In this document: piece after piece, positions 1-10,377 of the stretch
How the letters are laid out: each line of letters starts with the position of its first letter
How positions within the stretch are numbered: position 1 is the first letter of the stretch
Source: Synanceia verrucosa
Lineage: Eukaryota; Chordata; Actinopteri; Perciformes; Synanceiidae
Direction of reading: 5' to 3'
Assembly: GCA_029721515.1 (NCBI GenBank)
Contig: CM056559.1
Location: forward strand, 19,199,479-19,263,478
DNA: 64,000 nucleotides
The notes under the pieces: model-generated
What the model was told of the DNA's origin: nothing
The model's database searches: none
What the model saw: only the letters and a program-made list of their open reading frames with translations
Translations under genes and position numbers: made by a program

Positions 1-931
1 AGAAGGCATAAATAATTGGGTTTAAAGTTGAATTGAAGTACCCCAGCCAAAAAAATGCTTCAAATATGGCAGCAGGTGTACTGAAGCCAGTACAGATATC
101 AATCATAGCACTTGTGAAAAAGGGCATCCAACAAAAGATGAATGCACCGAGCACAATGCTCAAAGTCTTTGTAGCCTTATGCTCAGACTGTTTAATCACT
201 CCCCCTCCTCCTCTGTCATTTAAACATTTGTTCATGTCTCCAATCTTTCTTACATGAATTTTAGCCACAATAAATATTTTAGTGTATAGGCAAACCATCA
301 CTATACAGGAAAAGAAAAAAACAATAACACTGTCTAGGATTCCCCAAAGAGGGTTAAAGAGAATGATACAACTGCCAAGGCAGTTTGTTGATGCCATATC
401 ATCCTCTAGCCCAACTACATTGGCCTTTGAGTAAATTAGTCCAAAAGAGTAGACAGCAGCCAGTGTCCAGCTAACACATACCATAATCCAGGCTACTGAC
501 ATTGTCATATTCCTAGAATAATGCAGTGGATTGCATATTGCTTGTTGCCTGTCAACAGCAATACAAATTAGGTGAAAGATAGACAGAGTGGTGAGAAACA
601 CATCAAAACTGAAGTGCAGCAGACAGAAGTCATCGCCATAGAACCAGCAGCCATGGATGGTTTGGATGGTGCTGAATGGCATCACAACAGCACCCACAAG
701 TAAATCAACCAGGGCAAGAGACACAATAAGCACATTAGAAGGATTTTGCAACTCCTTAAAATGACCAACTAACACAATGACAACAGAGTTCCCTACAATG
801 GTAACCAGCATACCTAAAGCAAACAACGAAGAGAGAGCAACTTGTGACCCCACACTGTAATGTGCTCTAAGACATGAGTCATTAGATCCTGGATAACAGT
901 ACTGCTCTTCAGAAAGGCCAATGGACATCAT
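1..931 (-). CDS. Trace amine-associated receptor, C-terminus cut by window edge
   Basis: Class A G protein-coupled receptor of the TAAR family, expected in the plasma membrane of olfactory sensory neurons and signalling through Gs/Golf. About 310 codons are open from the ATG at 931 (second codon also Met, as in its paralogs) to the window edge, which falls just after the TM7 motif NPIIYAF, so only the cytoplasmic tail is missing. I read the frame through TM5-TM7 codon by codon and saw no stop. Visible: N-glycosylation motif NDS followed by Cys in the N-terminus, TM3 Cys and Asp 3.32 (residue 110), DRQ in place of DRY, WGILDS with Asp 5.42 in TM5, CWMPFF in TM6. Its paralogs in the window are at 7504, 20926, 47358 and 51216. 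Similar fish genes are often auto-named TAAR13c-like; the exact ortholog cannot be set from the sequence alone. Confidence 0.93.
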   Translation of the reverse strand, partial: MMSIGLSEEQYCYPGSNDSCLRAHYSVGSQVALSSLFALGMLVTIVGNSVVIVLVGHFKELQNPSNVLIVSLALVDLLVGAVVMPFSTIQTIHGCWFYGDDFCLLHFSFDVFLTTLSIFHLICIAVDRQQAICNPLHYSRNMTMSVAWIMVCVSWTLAAVYSFGLIYSKANVVGLEDDMASTNCLGSCIILFNPLWGILDSVIVFFFSCIVMVCLYTKIFIVAKIHVRKIGDMNKCLNDRGGGGVIKQSEHKATKTLSIVLGAFIFCWMPFFTSAMIDICTGFSTPAAIFEAFFWLGYFNSTLNPIIYAF

Positions 932-1055
932 AAACCCAAAACGTATTCCAAATCCTCAGAGATAACCCAACGGAACCCAAACAGAGGGTGATCCATCAGA
1001 GAAACAGAAATATCAGTCTTATAACTAAACACACAGTAAAGTGACCACCTACAAC

Positions 1056-1083
1056 TCACCTGATACACTGTGACATCCAATCA
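1056..1083 (-). promoter_or_regulatory. Conserved TAAR upstream block (inverted CCAAT)
   Basis: A 28-bp block 125-152 bp upstream of the TAAR start at 931. On the + strand it reads TCACCTGATACACTGTGACA and then TCCAATCA, so in gene sense it begins TGATTGG, an inverted CCAAT box. Nearly the same block lies upstream of the TAARs at 8514, 21930 and 48353, and a looser form upstream of 52235. A role in the proximal promoter is inference from conservation and position. Confidence 0.5.
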
Positions 1084-1640
1084 AATCACTGCTATTATCA
1101 TACATTTAAAATAGTCCAAAGAACATTGTTATGTTATGTTTAGCACAATAATGGCCTAAATAACAATTTGTGTCTTCAATATGAAAACACTTTAAAAATA
1201 TGAATACAAAATGGATTATTCATTTTTTCTGTATGTTGTGTATATTTTTTTTATATAAAATAAAAATCACTTTTTTCATTTTGAACGGTCTGCACATTAT
1301 CTTGGCGTTTCTTAGGGTACACTGGTCTGGACTGACACTCAGATGTTGTCGCTGCAGACTCTGGTGAGATGGACCAGAAAGTCAAACCAGAGATGATCTG
1401 GCTTAAGTTGGTTTCACTCTGAACGTGCATGGCGCAGGTGCACTGAGAGAAACTCTTTCATTGTGTATGTGGTTGCGCCGCGCAAAGGCGCAACAGTCTG
1501 CACCAAGGTGAGCACAGCGCAGGGGGTGCCTTTGGGCTCTTGCGTGCTGTTATGTCATATGCGTGCGTCCACTAGGAGAGATCCCTGCACAGATACAGTA
1601 TATGTGTATAAAGGATGGAGGAAAGGCTGATTCTGTCATG
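1084..1640. other. No gene seen; TAAR 5' flank
   Basis: AT-rich flank of the partial TAAR, followed by a more GC-rich stretch around 1420-1560. I see no coding similarity, no repeat shared with the rest of the window and no RNA gene. Confidence 0.5.
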
Positions 1641-1830
1641 CTCCATCTGTCTGTTTTAATTAAGTTACTCATTTTTGTCTCGTGCCTGCATATTGTCTTG
1701 TCACTTCCTGGTTTTGTTTTATAGCAATGCTGTCTCTCTCTTGTTTCAGGTCATTTTGCTTCCAACCCTCCTGTTTTCCCACTTTTTTGTTAACCCCACC
1801 CTGATTGTTATCACCTGTGTCCAGTGCTTA
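1641..1830 (+). repeat. LTR-like fragment, related to 10905-11150
   Basis: The pyrimidine-rich stretch with ATGCTGTCTCTCTC, then CTTGTTTC and CCCTCCTGTT, aligns by eye with 10915-11050. There the same kind of sequence precedes a Gypsy gag-like relic, which suggests both are LTR fragments of one retrotransposon family. No gag follows this copy. Confidence 0.45.
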
Positions 1831-2354
1831 ATTTGTAAATCATAAGGTACTGGAGAGCAAAGTACATACGACACCCCAGCGGTGACGACATGGACACAGG
1901 TCCCGGAGCGCACAGAAAAACAACATGTAAAACGACATGTGAGTTGCCACTTGTTGTACTGTGGCACTTAAAACCCCCTATTTCGGACAGCGGCCCTAAA
2001 TGCTATGACAACAACTAACCAATATTTAGGATAAATTCTGCGCAGCGCATCTGTCCGCGCACCATGGGTTTAAACCATTTTTTTTAAATCAGAGCTTACA
2101 AAAGGTTACACAAAGCTTCCATTTTTATTGACGATTTTGGCACGGCGGCCAAGTATGCAAATGCAAAGTATGCTCACCATTTAGTTGTTCAAAATACTCC
2201 ACATCACCAGCATGTCAGGATTCTCCTCCCCCTCCCTGTTTCGGGTTTTGCTGCGTGTGTCCGTGGAAGTTCTGTGTCCCTTGGCCACCCACGACCTCAC
2301 GTACGGGACAGGGTTGAATTTGGCCAGCGGTGGTCCAACAAGATTTAGGAATAT

Positions 2355-3090
2355 TCAGACTGACTGTTAATGACACACTGCCCTATACTGTCTGCTTTGG
2401 CTTTTTCCAGAATACTTGCGGCTGCTAGGTGAGTCTTAGTACGGGCATGTTCACATATTTTTTTCCGAAGTGCTCGTTGCTGTTTTTTAATATCGGAAGC
2501 AGATGATGCCACTGTAGCAGACACCCACTCTTTCAGCCAGTTTCATCCCCCCAGTCTTTTCTGGCCCCAATGTCCCCACCGTCTTACACACTGAGCAGCC
2601 CAAACCAGAACTTTCCATAGTAAGCCAGGGGTAGTAAGTTTCACCTTGAACTGATCTGCTGTCCAAACAGTTGCATATCCCATGCCTGACTTCTCGCTGC
2701 ATGTCCCATCCTCTTCTCCACTTGCCGCGCTCTTCTCTCCTCCTGAACCTTCCAAGCTAGCAGTCCCTGGTCCCACCTCTTGGTCCAGCTCACTTGTTCC
2801 CTGCTAGATGCCAAGGCACTGGCCTGTTGTTGTTGGTCCACATGGCTGTCTCCTTGCGCTGCATTTAGCTGGTGATTAACATGATCCGCTGCTGTATTGT
2901 CGGTATCAGCCGTGGCTAGCTGTCCATGAACCTGCTGCAGGCTAGCTGTTGAGGCAGTAGCCATGCTTGCTTCACCGCTTGCCTTGGTGCTGCTAGCTTG
3001 ACCAGCGATGCAGCTGTCGCCAGCTGCTGCTTTAAGTCGTTTTGACGCATCTCCTTCATCCTTTTTCTTGAAAAAGGACATCAAACTCAT
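2355..3090 (-). pseudogene. Degenerate hAT-type transposase N-terminus
   Basis: A broken minus-strand reading frame starts at the ATG at 3090 with MSLMSFFKKKDEG and runs through a Ser/Ala/Gln-rich linker. After a frame change it gives PWL...GLGCSVC, resembling the first half of a TTF/BED-type zinc finger, and then KICEHARTKTH near 2440, resembling its second half. This layout is typical of hAT-related proteins (ZMYM/KIAA1586-like) common in fish genomes. Frameshifts and the lack of a catalytic domain mark it as a relic. The family assignment is by recall of motif layout only; a domain search of the three frames would settle it. Confidence 0.45.
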
Positions 3091-3329
3091 CTGTCGTTTT
3101 GACACATTGGTTGTTGAAAATGAAACACTATTGGTTTGTTCCTCTCACCTCGATTGCTCATCACATGCGAATTTTCTAGATTTTTTTTGTTGTTGTTGTT
3201 GTTCCGTTCGTGATGGGGGCGTGGTTCGCGTGCAACATATCTCCGACTCTCAGACTCAAAGAATGTTGAATCTTAGGTAACATGATCTTATGGCGATTTG
3301 TTATTTAAATGAAATCTTTGTCAGATCGT

Positions 3330-3905
3330 CATGTCCTGGTTCCCCTTCTTTGTCATGTCATATTTCCTGTTTGTGCCACCACCACCTTTTTGTTTCCAGT
3401 CCTTACCGATCTGTTTCTAAGTGTAGTTAGTCTTTCTTTCCCTCATTAGGTTGAGTGCCCTTAGTTTGCAGTTTAGCATCTTATCCCTTTTATAGGTTTA
3501 GCCTTTTTTATTTCTAGTTTTGAGTATTATCTCCCTTTGAGTTGAGCATTTTGGCTTCCAGTTTAGATTACAATCTCCCTTTTGTAGGTCAAGCCTTTTT
3601 TGTGTAGATTTAGTGTTAATTTCTCTCTCCTTAAGTGAGCACTTTAGTTTCTAGTTATCAGTTTTTCTCTCTCTATAGGTGAGCATTTTACATTCTCGAT
3701 TTAAGTTTTTGTTTTCTCGCTACTTAGGTGAGATTTCTTTGTTTCAACAGCAGTGTAGCCAGGTGGTTAGGTGCTTCTCTACCAGCCACGCGTTAACCTC
3801 TGTTGCCATCTACTGTTGCTGTCACCTTGTATTGCTGCAATAAAGACTGTCAGTTGAGGAGTACTGTGATTGCTTTTAGATTCTCACAGAAACCAGACCC
3901 TCACA
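3330..3905 (+). repeat. LTR-like sequence with a 46-bp tandem repeat
   Basis: A T-rich sequence that ends with CAATAAAGACTGTCAGTTG near 3837, as expected for the polyadenylation region of an LTR, followed by TCTCACAGAAACCAGACCC. Inside it, 3447-3735 is a degenerate tandem repeat: TAGGT or equivalent unit starts fall at 3447, 3493, 3539, 3585, about 3631, 3676 and 3725, a spacing of 46 bp for most units. I infer the LTR of a Ty3/Gypsy element; no tRNA primer-binding site was recognised. Confidence 0.45.
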
Positions 3906-4094
3906 GTACGATCTCACCGGAACTGAACCCAGCCAATGCCCACCGGACAGACCAGGCCATCTCAACATGGACCTGTACAACTGTGGCTTTTCTTGGCCAA
4001 GTATTTTTGTTTCATGTACGGAGGGCTAACGTCTGGCAATGTCCCCATGATTTGTTGGGGTTGGTGCCCTGACAAGAAAACAGGGTTCACAGAG

Positions 4095-4350
4095 GCATCC
4101 AGCCCACACAAGCTCCATGCCAGAGCCAGCACCAGAATCAAAGGGCCAAGCCGACTCCACACCAGAGCCAGAACCAGAGGTCCAATCTGACTCCACGCCA
4201 GAGCCAGAGGGCCGAGCTGACTCCACGCCAAAGCCAGAGTCAGAGGGCCAAGATGACTCCACGCCAGAGCCAGTGCCAGAGCCAGAGAGCCGAGCAGACT
4301 CTACAGCAGAGCTGTAGATCCGAGTCAACTCCATGCCAGAGCCAGCGCTT
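4095..4350 (+). repeat. Degenerate Pro/Glu-coding tandem repeat
   Basis: Imperfect repeats around GACTCCACGCCAGAGCCAGA recur about five times. Read on the + strand they give repeated DSTPEPE-type peptides for about 66 codons before a stop at 4317. It lies just inside the LTR-like sequence, so it may be leader or gag-linker sequence of the same element. No independent gene is supported. Confidence 0.4.
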
Positions 4351-4599
4351 GCTTCTCGTTCCCTGACGGCAGATTGTCCGATCCCTGCCCCTTGTCTGCT
4401 GATGGTGGTCTGGCCAACTACTGTTCCACGTTCCCTGTTAGCCACTATAATGCTTGACAGGAGCTTCCATGTTGTGCAAATGGAGGTTGTTATATGGGTG
4501 GATGAATCTGCTCCTCGATTAATTTTTGTTGTAAGGCATTCATCTTTAGCCTGTAGGTATAGATCATATCAGGGCCCAGTGCTGTCCAGCTCTTCTTAG

Positions 4600-5070
4600 G
4601 TTGCAGTTGCCAATGTAGTTTTTCTTGGTGAGGGATAATATCTGGGAAAAGAAGGCGAAGGGGTGTAGTTTCTGGTTGCAGGTCTGGAATTGTGAAAGGA
4701 TGGCTGTGGGTTCATGATGGGTTAGGACTGGCACTTAGGTGAATAAGCTGCCCCACGAGCTGCCTCAGCTTCTGGGGAACAGATAAATGGAGTTTATAGT
4801 AAGGTAAATGTTATTATTGTGGTGGCTAAATGTAACCCCAGATTAATTTCTGAAAAAGTAGGCAAAAACGAAAAACCACTGAAGTTGTTGGTAGGGTTAG
4901 GGTTAGGTGGTCTTCGAGAAGTCTCTGGTACACTGGGCGGACATGTTGAAAAAAACTAGGAGTTTGTCTAGGTAAACAAATATAAATTTGTCAAACTTAT
5001 CTCTCAATACATTGTTTACCATGACCTAGAAGACTGTGGGGGCACCAAAGGATATCACTACATGACACTG
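4600..5070 (-). pseudogene. Ty3/Gypsy pol relic (RT/RNase H region)
   Basis: Minus-strand reading in shifting frames gives FIFVYLDKLLVF, matching the reverse transcriptase YLDD-box region, and further on KLHPFAFFSQ, matching the start of Gypsy RNase H (typically KLHPCAFFSR). Stops and frame changes interrupt it throughout. It lies in opposite orientation to the LTR-like sequence at 3330-3905, so the two are probably separate insertions. Confidence 0.55.
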
Positions 5071-5234
5071 ATGAACCTGAAAACCAGGTTGGAGTAGAAA
5101 TGAAGTTGGATTGCTGGGTTAGTAAGCTCCTCCTTGAACTGTCACCTTATCATAGTGGAGGGGTTTGTGGGTACCTACGACCCTAGGAGCTATGTTGTCG
5201 GACACTTTATGACTCTGACATGGTTACCCAAATA

Positions 5235-6275
5235 GGTCTTAGGTGAAGGATCAGACAAAGCATGTGCATGTTCTCCCTTGCCTGGACGCGGGTCACCGGA
5301 ACCCCCCTCTGGAGCCAGGCCTGGAGGTGGGGCTTGTTGGTGAGCGCCTGGTGGCCAGGCCTTCACCCATGGTGCCTGGTCAAGGCAATGTGAGTCCCCC
5401 TTCCAATGGGTTCACCACCCGTAGCAGAGGCCAAGGAGGTCAGGTGCAGTGTCAGCTGCGTTGCGAAGGCAGGGACCTTGGCGGTCCAATCCCCGGCCAC
5501 AGAAGCTAGCTCTAGGGAGGTGGCATGTCACCTCTCTAGCAGGGAAAAAGCCTCAGCTGGTGCACGAAGTTGAGAAATTTTGACTAGATATAGTCGGGCT
5601 CACCTCAACACAGAGCCCAAGCTCTGTGTTGAGGTGAGCCCCTCAGTCCAACCCCTCTCAGTCCTCTTGAGAGGGGTTGGACTCTATTCCACTCTGGAGT
5701 TGCCCCAAGTGGGTTATATTTATGGCCACCCCTGCTCAGTGCCTGTACATTGGGGTTTACCCCGATGGATGAGAGGGTAGCCTCCCTCCACCTTCGGTGG
5801 GGGGACGGGTCCTGAGAGTCCGCAGAGTCTGGGGACCATGCCTCTGGACTGGCAGACCAGGGTGGTGGTTTTCGTCCTGGCCGTGGAACAGTGGACCAGC
5901 TCTACTCACTCAGCAGGGTCCTGGAGGGCGCATGGGACTTTGCACAACCAGTCTACTTGTGTTTTGTGGACTTGGAGAAGACATTCGACTGCATCCCTCA
6001 GGGAGTGGGGATGTGCTCTGGGAGTATGGGGTACCGGAACCCTTGATACAGGCTGCTCGGTTCCTGTGCAACCGTTGTTAGAGTTTGGTCTGCATTGCCG
6101 GCAGTAAGTCAGATTTGTTGCCAGTGAGGGTTGGACTCCGCCAAGGCTGTCCTTTTTCACCAAATCTATTCATAACTATTATGGACAGAATTTATAGACG
6201 CAGCCGAGGTGTTGATGGGGCCAGGTTTGGTGGCCTCAGTATCACGCTTTTTGCAGATTATGTGGTTCTGTAGGC
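5235..6275 (+). pseudogene. RTE-type LINE relic (reverse transcriptase)
   Basis: The plus strand carries a decayed LINE. The middle encodes CFVDLEKTFDCI, the start of the RT palm, followed by REYGVPEPLIQA-like and IAGSKSD pieces. RVGLRQGCPFSPNLFIT (RT motif for the G-Q-G loop) lies at about 6130-6175, and the final LFADYVVL is a mutated F-A-D-D box at about 6250. Stops and frame changes are frequent. The lead-in (PGRGSPEPPSGA-like) is also typical of this fish LINE family. Two perfect hairpins at 5597-5683 lie inside it. Family placement (RTE/Expander-like) is from recall of motif order. Confidence 0.65.
5597..5683. repeat. Two adjacent perfect hairpins
   Basis: First inverted repeat: 20-bp arms at 5597-5616 and 5621-5640 around the loop CCAA. 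Second: 16-bp arms at 5645-5660 and 5668-5683 around the loop GTCCTCT. Both are perfect and separated by 4 bp. They lie within a LINE relic, where selection for a protein-coding hairpin is unlikely. Confidence 0.85.
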
Positions 6276-6560
6276 TTGGTAGCCGCTCCCAATCTGTGGA
6301 ACAGTCTGCCTCTTTATATTAGAGCTGCAGAGTCTTTTGAAAGTTTTAAATCACTCCACAAAACCCGCCTCTATGCACTGGTCTTCAACACAAGTTGAGT
6401 TTAGACACTTTATTATGTTCCTTTTACTGTGTTTTTATTTTGTTTTTTAATTCATTTACTTGTTTTTATTCATTTATTTTACTTGTTTGTTTTTATTGCC
6501 TCAGTTTGTACAGCACTCAGTTTGAGATTGAGATTAATGATGACAATAATGGCATGTGAC
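6276..6560 (+). repeat. L2-type LINE 3' end
   Basis: Directly after the RTE relic the plus strand encodes VAAPNLWNSLPLYIRAA and then FKSLHKTRLY, the characteristic C-terminus of L2-type ORF2, then a stop and a T-rich 3' untranslated tail. It is 5'-truncated to the last 40 or so codons. Confidence 0.6.
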
Positions 6561-6994
6561 AACAATGTAAATCATTAATAATGGCAATTTAAGGTACAAT
6601 TTGTACACGGCCATAGAAATATAAATATATGTTGTATTTATATTTTTATAACCTCCTAACACCAAAAAAAGTTTTTCGACATATTTTGCAGACTTGCTCT
6701 ACATTATCAGAATCTGAATCAAGTTTATTGCCAAGCAAGTTTGCACAAACAAATTAACTAGGTGACTTGGTGCATGACATATAGACACAAACATAAAAAC
6801 ATAAACCTAAAAACATGTAAACATGTAAGTGTAGTGCAGAGATAAGAACCCGAAGATGATAAAGTGACTATGAATAAATATGGATGCAAAAGCTGTGGTA
6901 AAAAAGCAGAGACAAAAGCAGTGCAATATGAAACAGAGATGAAAAACAGTGCAATATGGCAAATAAATGAAGGCAAGGACTGTACAGAAGGTGC
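6561..6994. other. Intergenic; repeat interrupted by the SINE
   Basis: 6700-6994 contains AATCTGAATCAAGTTTATTG, a type of 3' end often seen in fish retroelements in antisense orientation. The same sequence resumes after the SINE at about 7325-7410 (GTGCAGGTATTCAGAAATGTGC). No coding region is seen. Confidence 0.4.
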
Positions 6995-7324
6995 ATCCAT
7001 CCATTTTCTACCGTTTATCATCATATGGGTGCAGGGGCACTGTTTTAGGCCGAAAGGCAGGGTACAGCCTGAACAAGCCAGTTCATCACGGGGCACATAG
7101 AGACAGACAAACACTCACATTCACACCTACGGGCAATTTAAATTAGCCAAATAACCGAATCCCCAAGCATGTTTTTGGATAGTGGGAAGAAGCCGGAGTA
7201 CCCGGAGAGAAGACATGGGGAGAACATGCAAACTCCACATTGAAAGGCCCTGGACCAGGAATTAAACCTGGTACCTTCTTGCTGTGAGGCGACAGTGCTA
7301 ACCATTGCACCACTGTGCTGCCCC
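6995..7324 (-). mobile_element. tRNA-derived SINE with 11-bp target duplication
   Basis: Read on the minus strand the element starts at 7324 with GGGGCAGCACAGTGGTGCAA, a tRNA-like head with A-box (TGGTTAGCAC) and a degenerate B-box. It then has a conserved body (TTTGCATGTTCTCCCC-like) and ends in a GGATGG-type tail. It is flanked by a perfect 11-bp direct repeat ACAGAAGGTGC at 6984-6994 and 7325-7335. Other copies: 11153, 16768, 30495, 41528, 53791, 55638. Confidence 0.8.
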
Positions 7325-7503
7325 ACAGAAGGTGCAGGTATTCAGAAATGTGCAAATTGACTGGTGGAGGGCGGTGGATTATGCAAAACTTGCAAGCTGT
7401 AAAGTGTGACGACAACAGCTAAACAAAGACTTTACTGTTGCAAATGCCAAGAAAGCATTGCATTGAGGCACAAAAGTTAAATAGTACATTTTGTGAGTGT
7501 CAT

Positions 7504-8514
7504 TTAACAGATAGTCATGGTTGAGCAGCGTGAGACAAATGCAATATAAATACAATTCAAACACTTTTTAAAGCAGGGATAAAAGAAGACGTAGATTATT
7601 GGATTTAATGTTGAATTGAAGTAACCCAACCAAACAAATGATTCAAATATGGCAGCAGGTGTACTGAAGCCAATGTAGGCATCAATAATAGAATTTATAA
7701 AAAAGGGCATCCAACAAAAGATGAATGCACTGAGCACAATACCCAGAGTCTTTGCAGCCTTATGCTCAGATGGTTTAATCAACCCACCTCCTACTCTGTC
7801 ATTTGAACATTTGCTCACATCTCCAATCTTTCTCACATGATCTTTAGCCACAATAAATATGTTAGTGTACAGGCAAACCATCACTGTGCAGGGAAAGAAA
7901 AAACAGATAACACTGTCCAGGATTCCCCAAAGTTGGTTGAAGAGAAGGATACAACTGCCAAGGCAGTTTATTGATACCATATAATCCTCTAGCCCACCTA
8001 CATTGGCCTTTGAGTAAAGTACTCCAAAAGCAAAGACAGCAGCTAGTGCCCAGCTGACACATACCATAATAAAGGCCACTGGCATTGTGATATTCCTAGA
8101 ATAATGCAGAGGATTGCATATTGCTTGTTGTCTGTCTACAGCAATGCAAATTAGGTGGAAGATAGACAGAGTGGTGAGAAACACATCAAAACTTGAGTGC
8201 AGCAGACAGAAGTTATCACCATAGAACCAGCAGCCATGGATGGTTCGGATGGCGCTGAAGGGCATCACAATAGCACCCACAAGCAAATCAACCAAAGCAA
8301 GAGACACAATAAGCACATTGGTTGGATTATGTAATTGCTTAAAAAGACCTATCAATACAATGACAACAGAGTTCCCTAAAATAGTAATCAGCATACCTAA
8401 AGCAAACAACAAAAATAGAGCAACTTTGGCCCCTACACTGAAATGTGCACTAGCACAGGAGTCATTAGATCCTGGAAAACAGTATTGCTCTTGAGAAAAA
8501 TCAAAGGACATCAT
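7504..8514 (-). CDS. Trace amine-associated receptor (336 aa)
   Basis: Complete single-exon TAAR. I start it at the double Met at 8514, which matches all paralogs here; the open frame continues 30 codons upstream but that stretch has no family similarity. Features: NDSC in the N-terminus (glycosylation plus the Cys expected to pair with the extracellular loop 2 Cys), seven hydrophobic segments, TM3 Cys 103 and Asp 110 (3.32), DRQ at 127-129, NCLGSC in loop 2, Asp 200 (5.42) in WGILDSV, FCWMPFF in TM6 and NSTLNPIIY in TM7. The TAAR fingerprint ending FYPWF is FYPCF here. The tail after TM7 differs from the 20926 and 47358 paralogs. Asp at 3.32 and 5.42 together suggest a diamine or polyamine ligand (inference). 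Confidence 0.95.
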   Translation of the reverse strand: MMSFDFSQEQYCFPGSNDSCASAHFSVGAKVALFLLFALGMLITILGNSVVIVLIGLFKQLHNPTNVLIVSLALVDLLVGAIVMPFSAIRTIHGCWFYGDNFCLLHSSFDVFLTTLSIFHLICIAVDRQQAICNPLHYSRNITMPVAFIMVCVSWALAAVFAFGVLYSKANVGGLEDYMVSINCLGSCILLFNQLWGILDSVICFFFPCTVMVCLYTNIFIVAKDHVRKIGDVSKCSNDRVGGGLIKPSEHKAAKTLGIVLSAFIFCWMPFFINSIIDAYIGFSTPAAIFESFVWLGYFNSTLNPIIYVFFYPCFKKCLNCIYIAFVSRCSTMTIC

Positions 8515-8611
8515 TAACTCCAGAATGTATTCCAAAACCTCAGAGATAACAGAACCCAAATAGAGAGAATTATCTCTTATAACCAAAGACAGTACAGCAA
8601 CCACCTACAAA

Positions 8612-8639
8612 TCACCTGATACACTGTGACAACCAATCA
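8612..8639 (-). promoter_or_regulatory. Conserved TAAR upstream block
   Basis: Same block as at 1056-1083, here 98-125 bp upstream of the start codon at 8514. It differs by a single base (AACCAATCA in place of ATCCAATCA). Proximal promoter role is inferred. Confidence 0.5.
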
Positions 8640-9065
8640 CATGTCTGCTAATAGGATCCATGTAAAACAGTGCAAGAGACATTATTATGTTATAAATTGT
8701 GCTATAAGCACAATAATGGCCAATTCACATTTTCAATAGGACATACTTCAGAAATGAAGAGGAAGGGTGTAAATGCAAAATTAGAATTACAATATCTGAA
8801 AATAATAACAAATATCTCAAAAACAACCATTTAGCAGGTGAGCAGGACAGGTGAGCAGGGCAGGGATCCAGGACCTGGTAGGCGGGCAGGGAAGCGAAGG
8901 GTGGCTTGGAAGAGTTAGGTTCAATTCCACTTGACTCGTTCCTCCACAGATAGGTTCTCATTGGGTAACACAAGGTTACAATAGAGCCCATTCTTGCTGC
9001 TTCAACTGTAACCTCGTAGAAAATGCTGTCAGGGGCTGGAGAGCTGCGCATGCCCACTAGTACCT
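8640..9065. other. No gene seen
   Basis: Spacer between the TAAR promoter region and the L1-type LINE. It contains a GGTGAGCAGGACAGGTGAGC short direct repeat around 8837 and nothing I can assign to a family. Confidence 0.4.
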
Positions 9066-10377
9066 CTTGAGTCAATGCCATTTTTGGAACAAAAGAAATG
9101 GAGAGATTTAAAAATTGAAAATGAATGGATTGTTTGTGCCTACAGGGTTTGGTCCCTGGTGAGGAAAAAAATAGGTGCACCTTTGACAATATCACGTGCA
9201 GTAAGGATAGCTAAGATTGTTGATTTCTTGCCAAACAAGATGGATGCTGGGTTCCAAATCTGGGCGGTGAAAGGATTGATAACCATAAACCAGATGTTTG
9301 ACGGAGAAATACTTATGTCATTTAAACAACTACAAGATAAATATGGATTGTGTTCTAAGGATCTTTATAGGTATTTACAGTTAAAGGGATTATTTTTTGT
9401 CACACACTGAATGGAACTCTTTGAAACAACCACCATCACCTTTAGAACACTTTCTGGTAAAATGTATAGAAGAGAATAGTAAGAGGAAGATAGTATCTAA
9501 TATATACAAACATTTACAAACACATTTCTCTGGAAATTCTTTAGATATAAAGGAAAAGTGGGAACTGGAAATGAATGTTGTTATTGAGGATGAAGAATGG
9601 GAGGTGGTGTGTGAGCAGGGCCATAAAATCACTCATAGTCCAGTGTGGAAAGAATTCAATTGGAAATTAAAAATTAGATACTTCAAGACACCTTCATGTA
9701 CTTCAAAATATGACAAAAATAATTCCAATTTATGCTGGAGGGGATGTAATCAGATCGGGGACCACACTCATATCTTTTGGGATTGCCGGGATTGCTCCAT
9801 TTTGGCAAGGGATCTAAGCGGAAATTCAGAGCATTCTGAAATTTTATTTACCGCTGAATCCATTACATTATATAATAGGTTTGACTCCAGGGGAGGATAT
9901 ATGGAAGAGAAAGGCCCAACTATTACAAATTCTCCTACTAGTGGTGAGGAAAATGATAACCCTGTGTTGGCTCAGACCTCAATGGCGAGAGAGACTAAAG
10001 AATGTTTATTTGATGGAAAAGATAACTGCAAAACTTCATGTAAAAATGGATTTGTTTTTGGTTTTGTGGGCCCCTGTCATTTCCCATTTTGGATGGTCAA
10101 ACAGATGAATTGGTCACAGCTGGTCATAAGAAGCTTTGTCCGTATTGTTTTTTTTTTTTTTTTTTGTGGAGTTCTCCTGAGGAGGGTACTTTCTCCCTCT
10201 TATTCTGGTATTGGCTTGATGGGATGTACATCTGTGTAGTATATCTTGATTTCGGTTTGTAGGTTTGCTGAGACACTAATTGTTCCTTGGTTTTTGTGTT
10301 GTTTTTAGTGTATTGTTTTGTGTTGTTTTTTTTATATGCATAATTTTAAATAAAAGAATGTTCAAAAAAAAAAAAAA
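9066..10377 (+). pseudogene. L1-type LINE, 5'-truncated, with poly(A) tail
   Basis: The plus strand holds the 3' part of an L1-type ORF2. An open stretch 9072-9410 encodes a Trp-rich region (QIWAVKGLI...FKQLQDKYGL). A second stretch from about 9410 carries the C-terminal zinc-knuckle-like motif CWRGCNQIGDHTHIFWDC at about 9735-9790, with the spacing typical of L1 ORF2. Stops follow from about 9870. The element ends with AATAAA at 10349 and a run of 14 A at 10364-10377, as expected for poly(A)-primed retrotransposition. The first 3-4 kb of ORF2 are absent. Confidence 0.7.

Noticed and set aside
3901..3960. tRNA primer-binding site after the LTR-like sequence
   Set aside because: I could not match the sequence following the presumed LTR end to a tRNA 3' end, so no site is annotated.
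4117..4317. Small gene encoding a DSTPEPE repeat protein
   Set aside because: Imperfect repeat in retroelement leader-like DNA; open on both strands because of its composition.
7250..7324. Independent tRNA gene on the minus strand
   Set aside because: The tRNA-like boxes are the head of a SINE with a conserved body, tail and target duplication; the cloverleaf is degenerate.
8515..8604. 30-residue N-terminal extension of the TAAR at 7504
   Set aside because: No ATG with family similarity; all paralogs start at the double Met corresponding to 8514.
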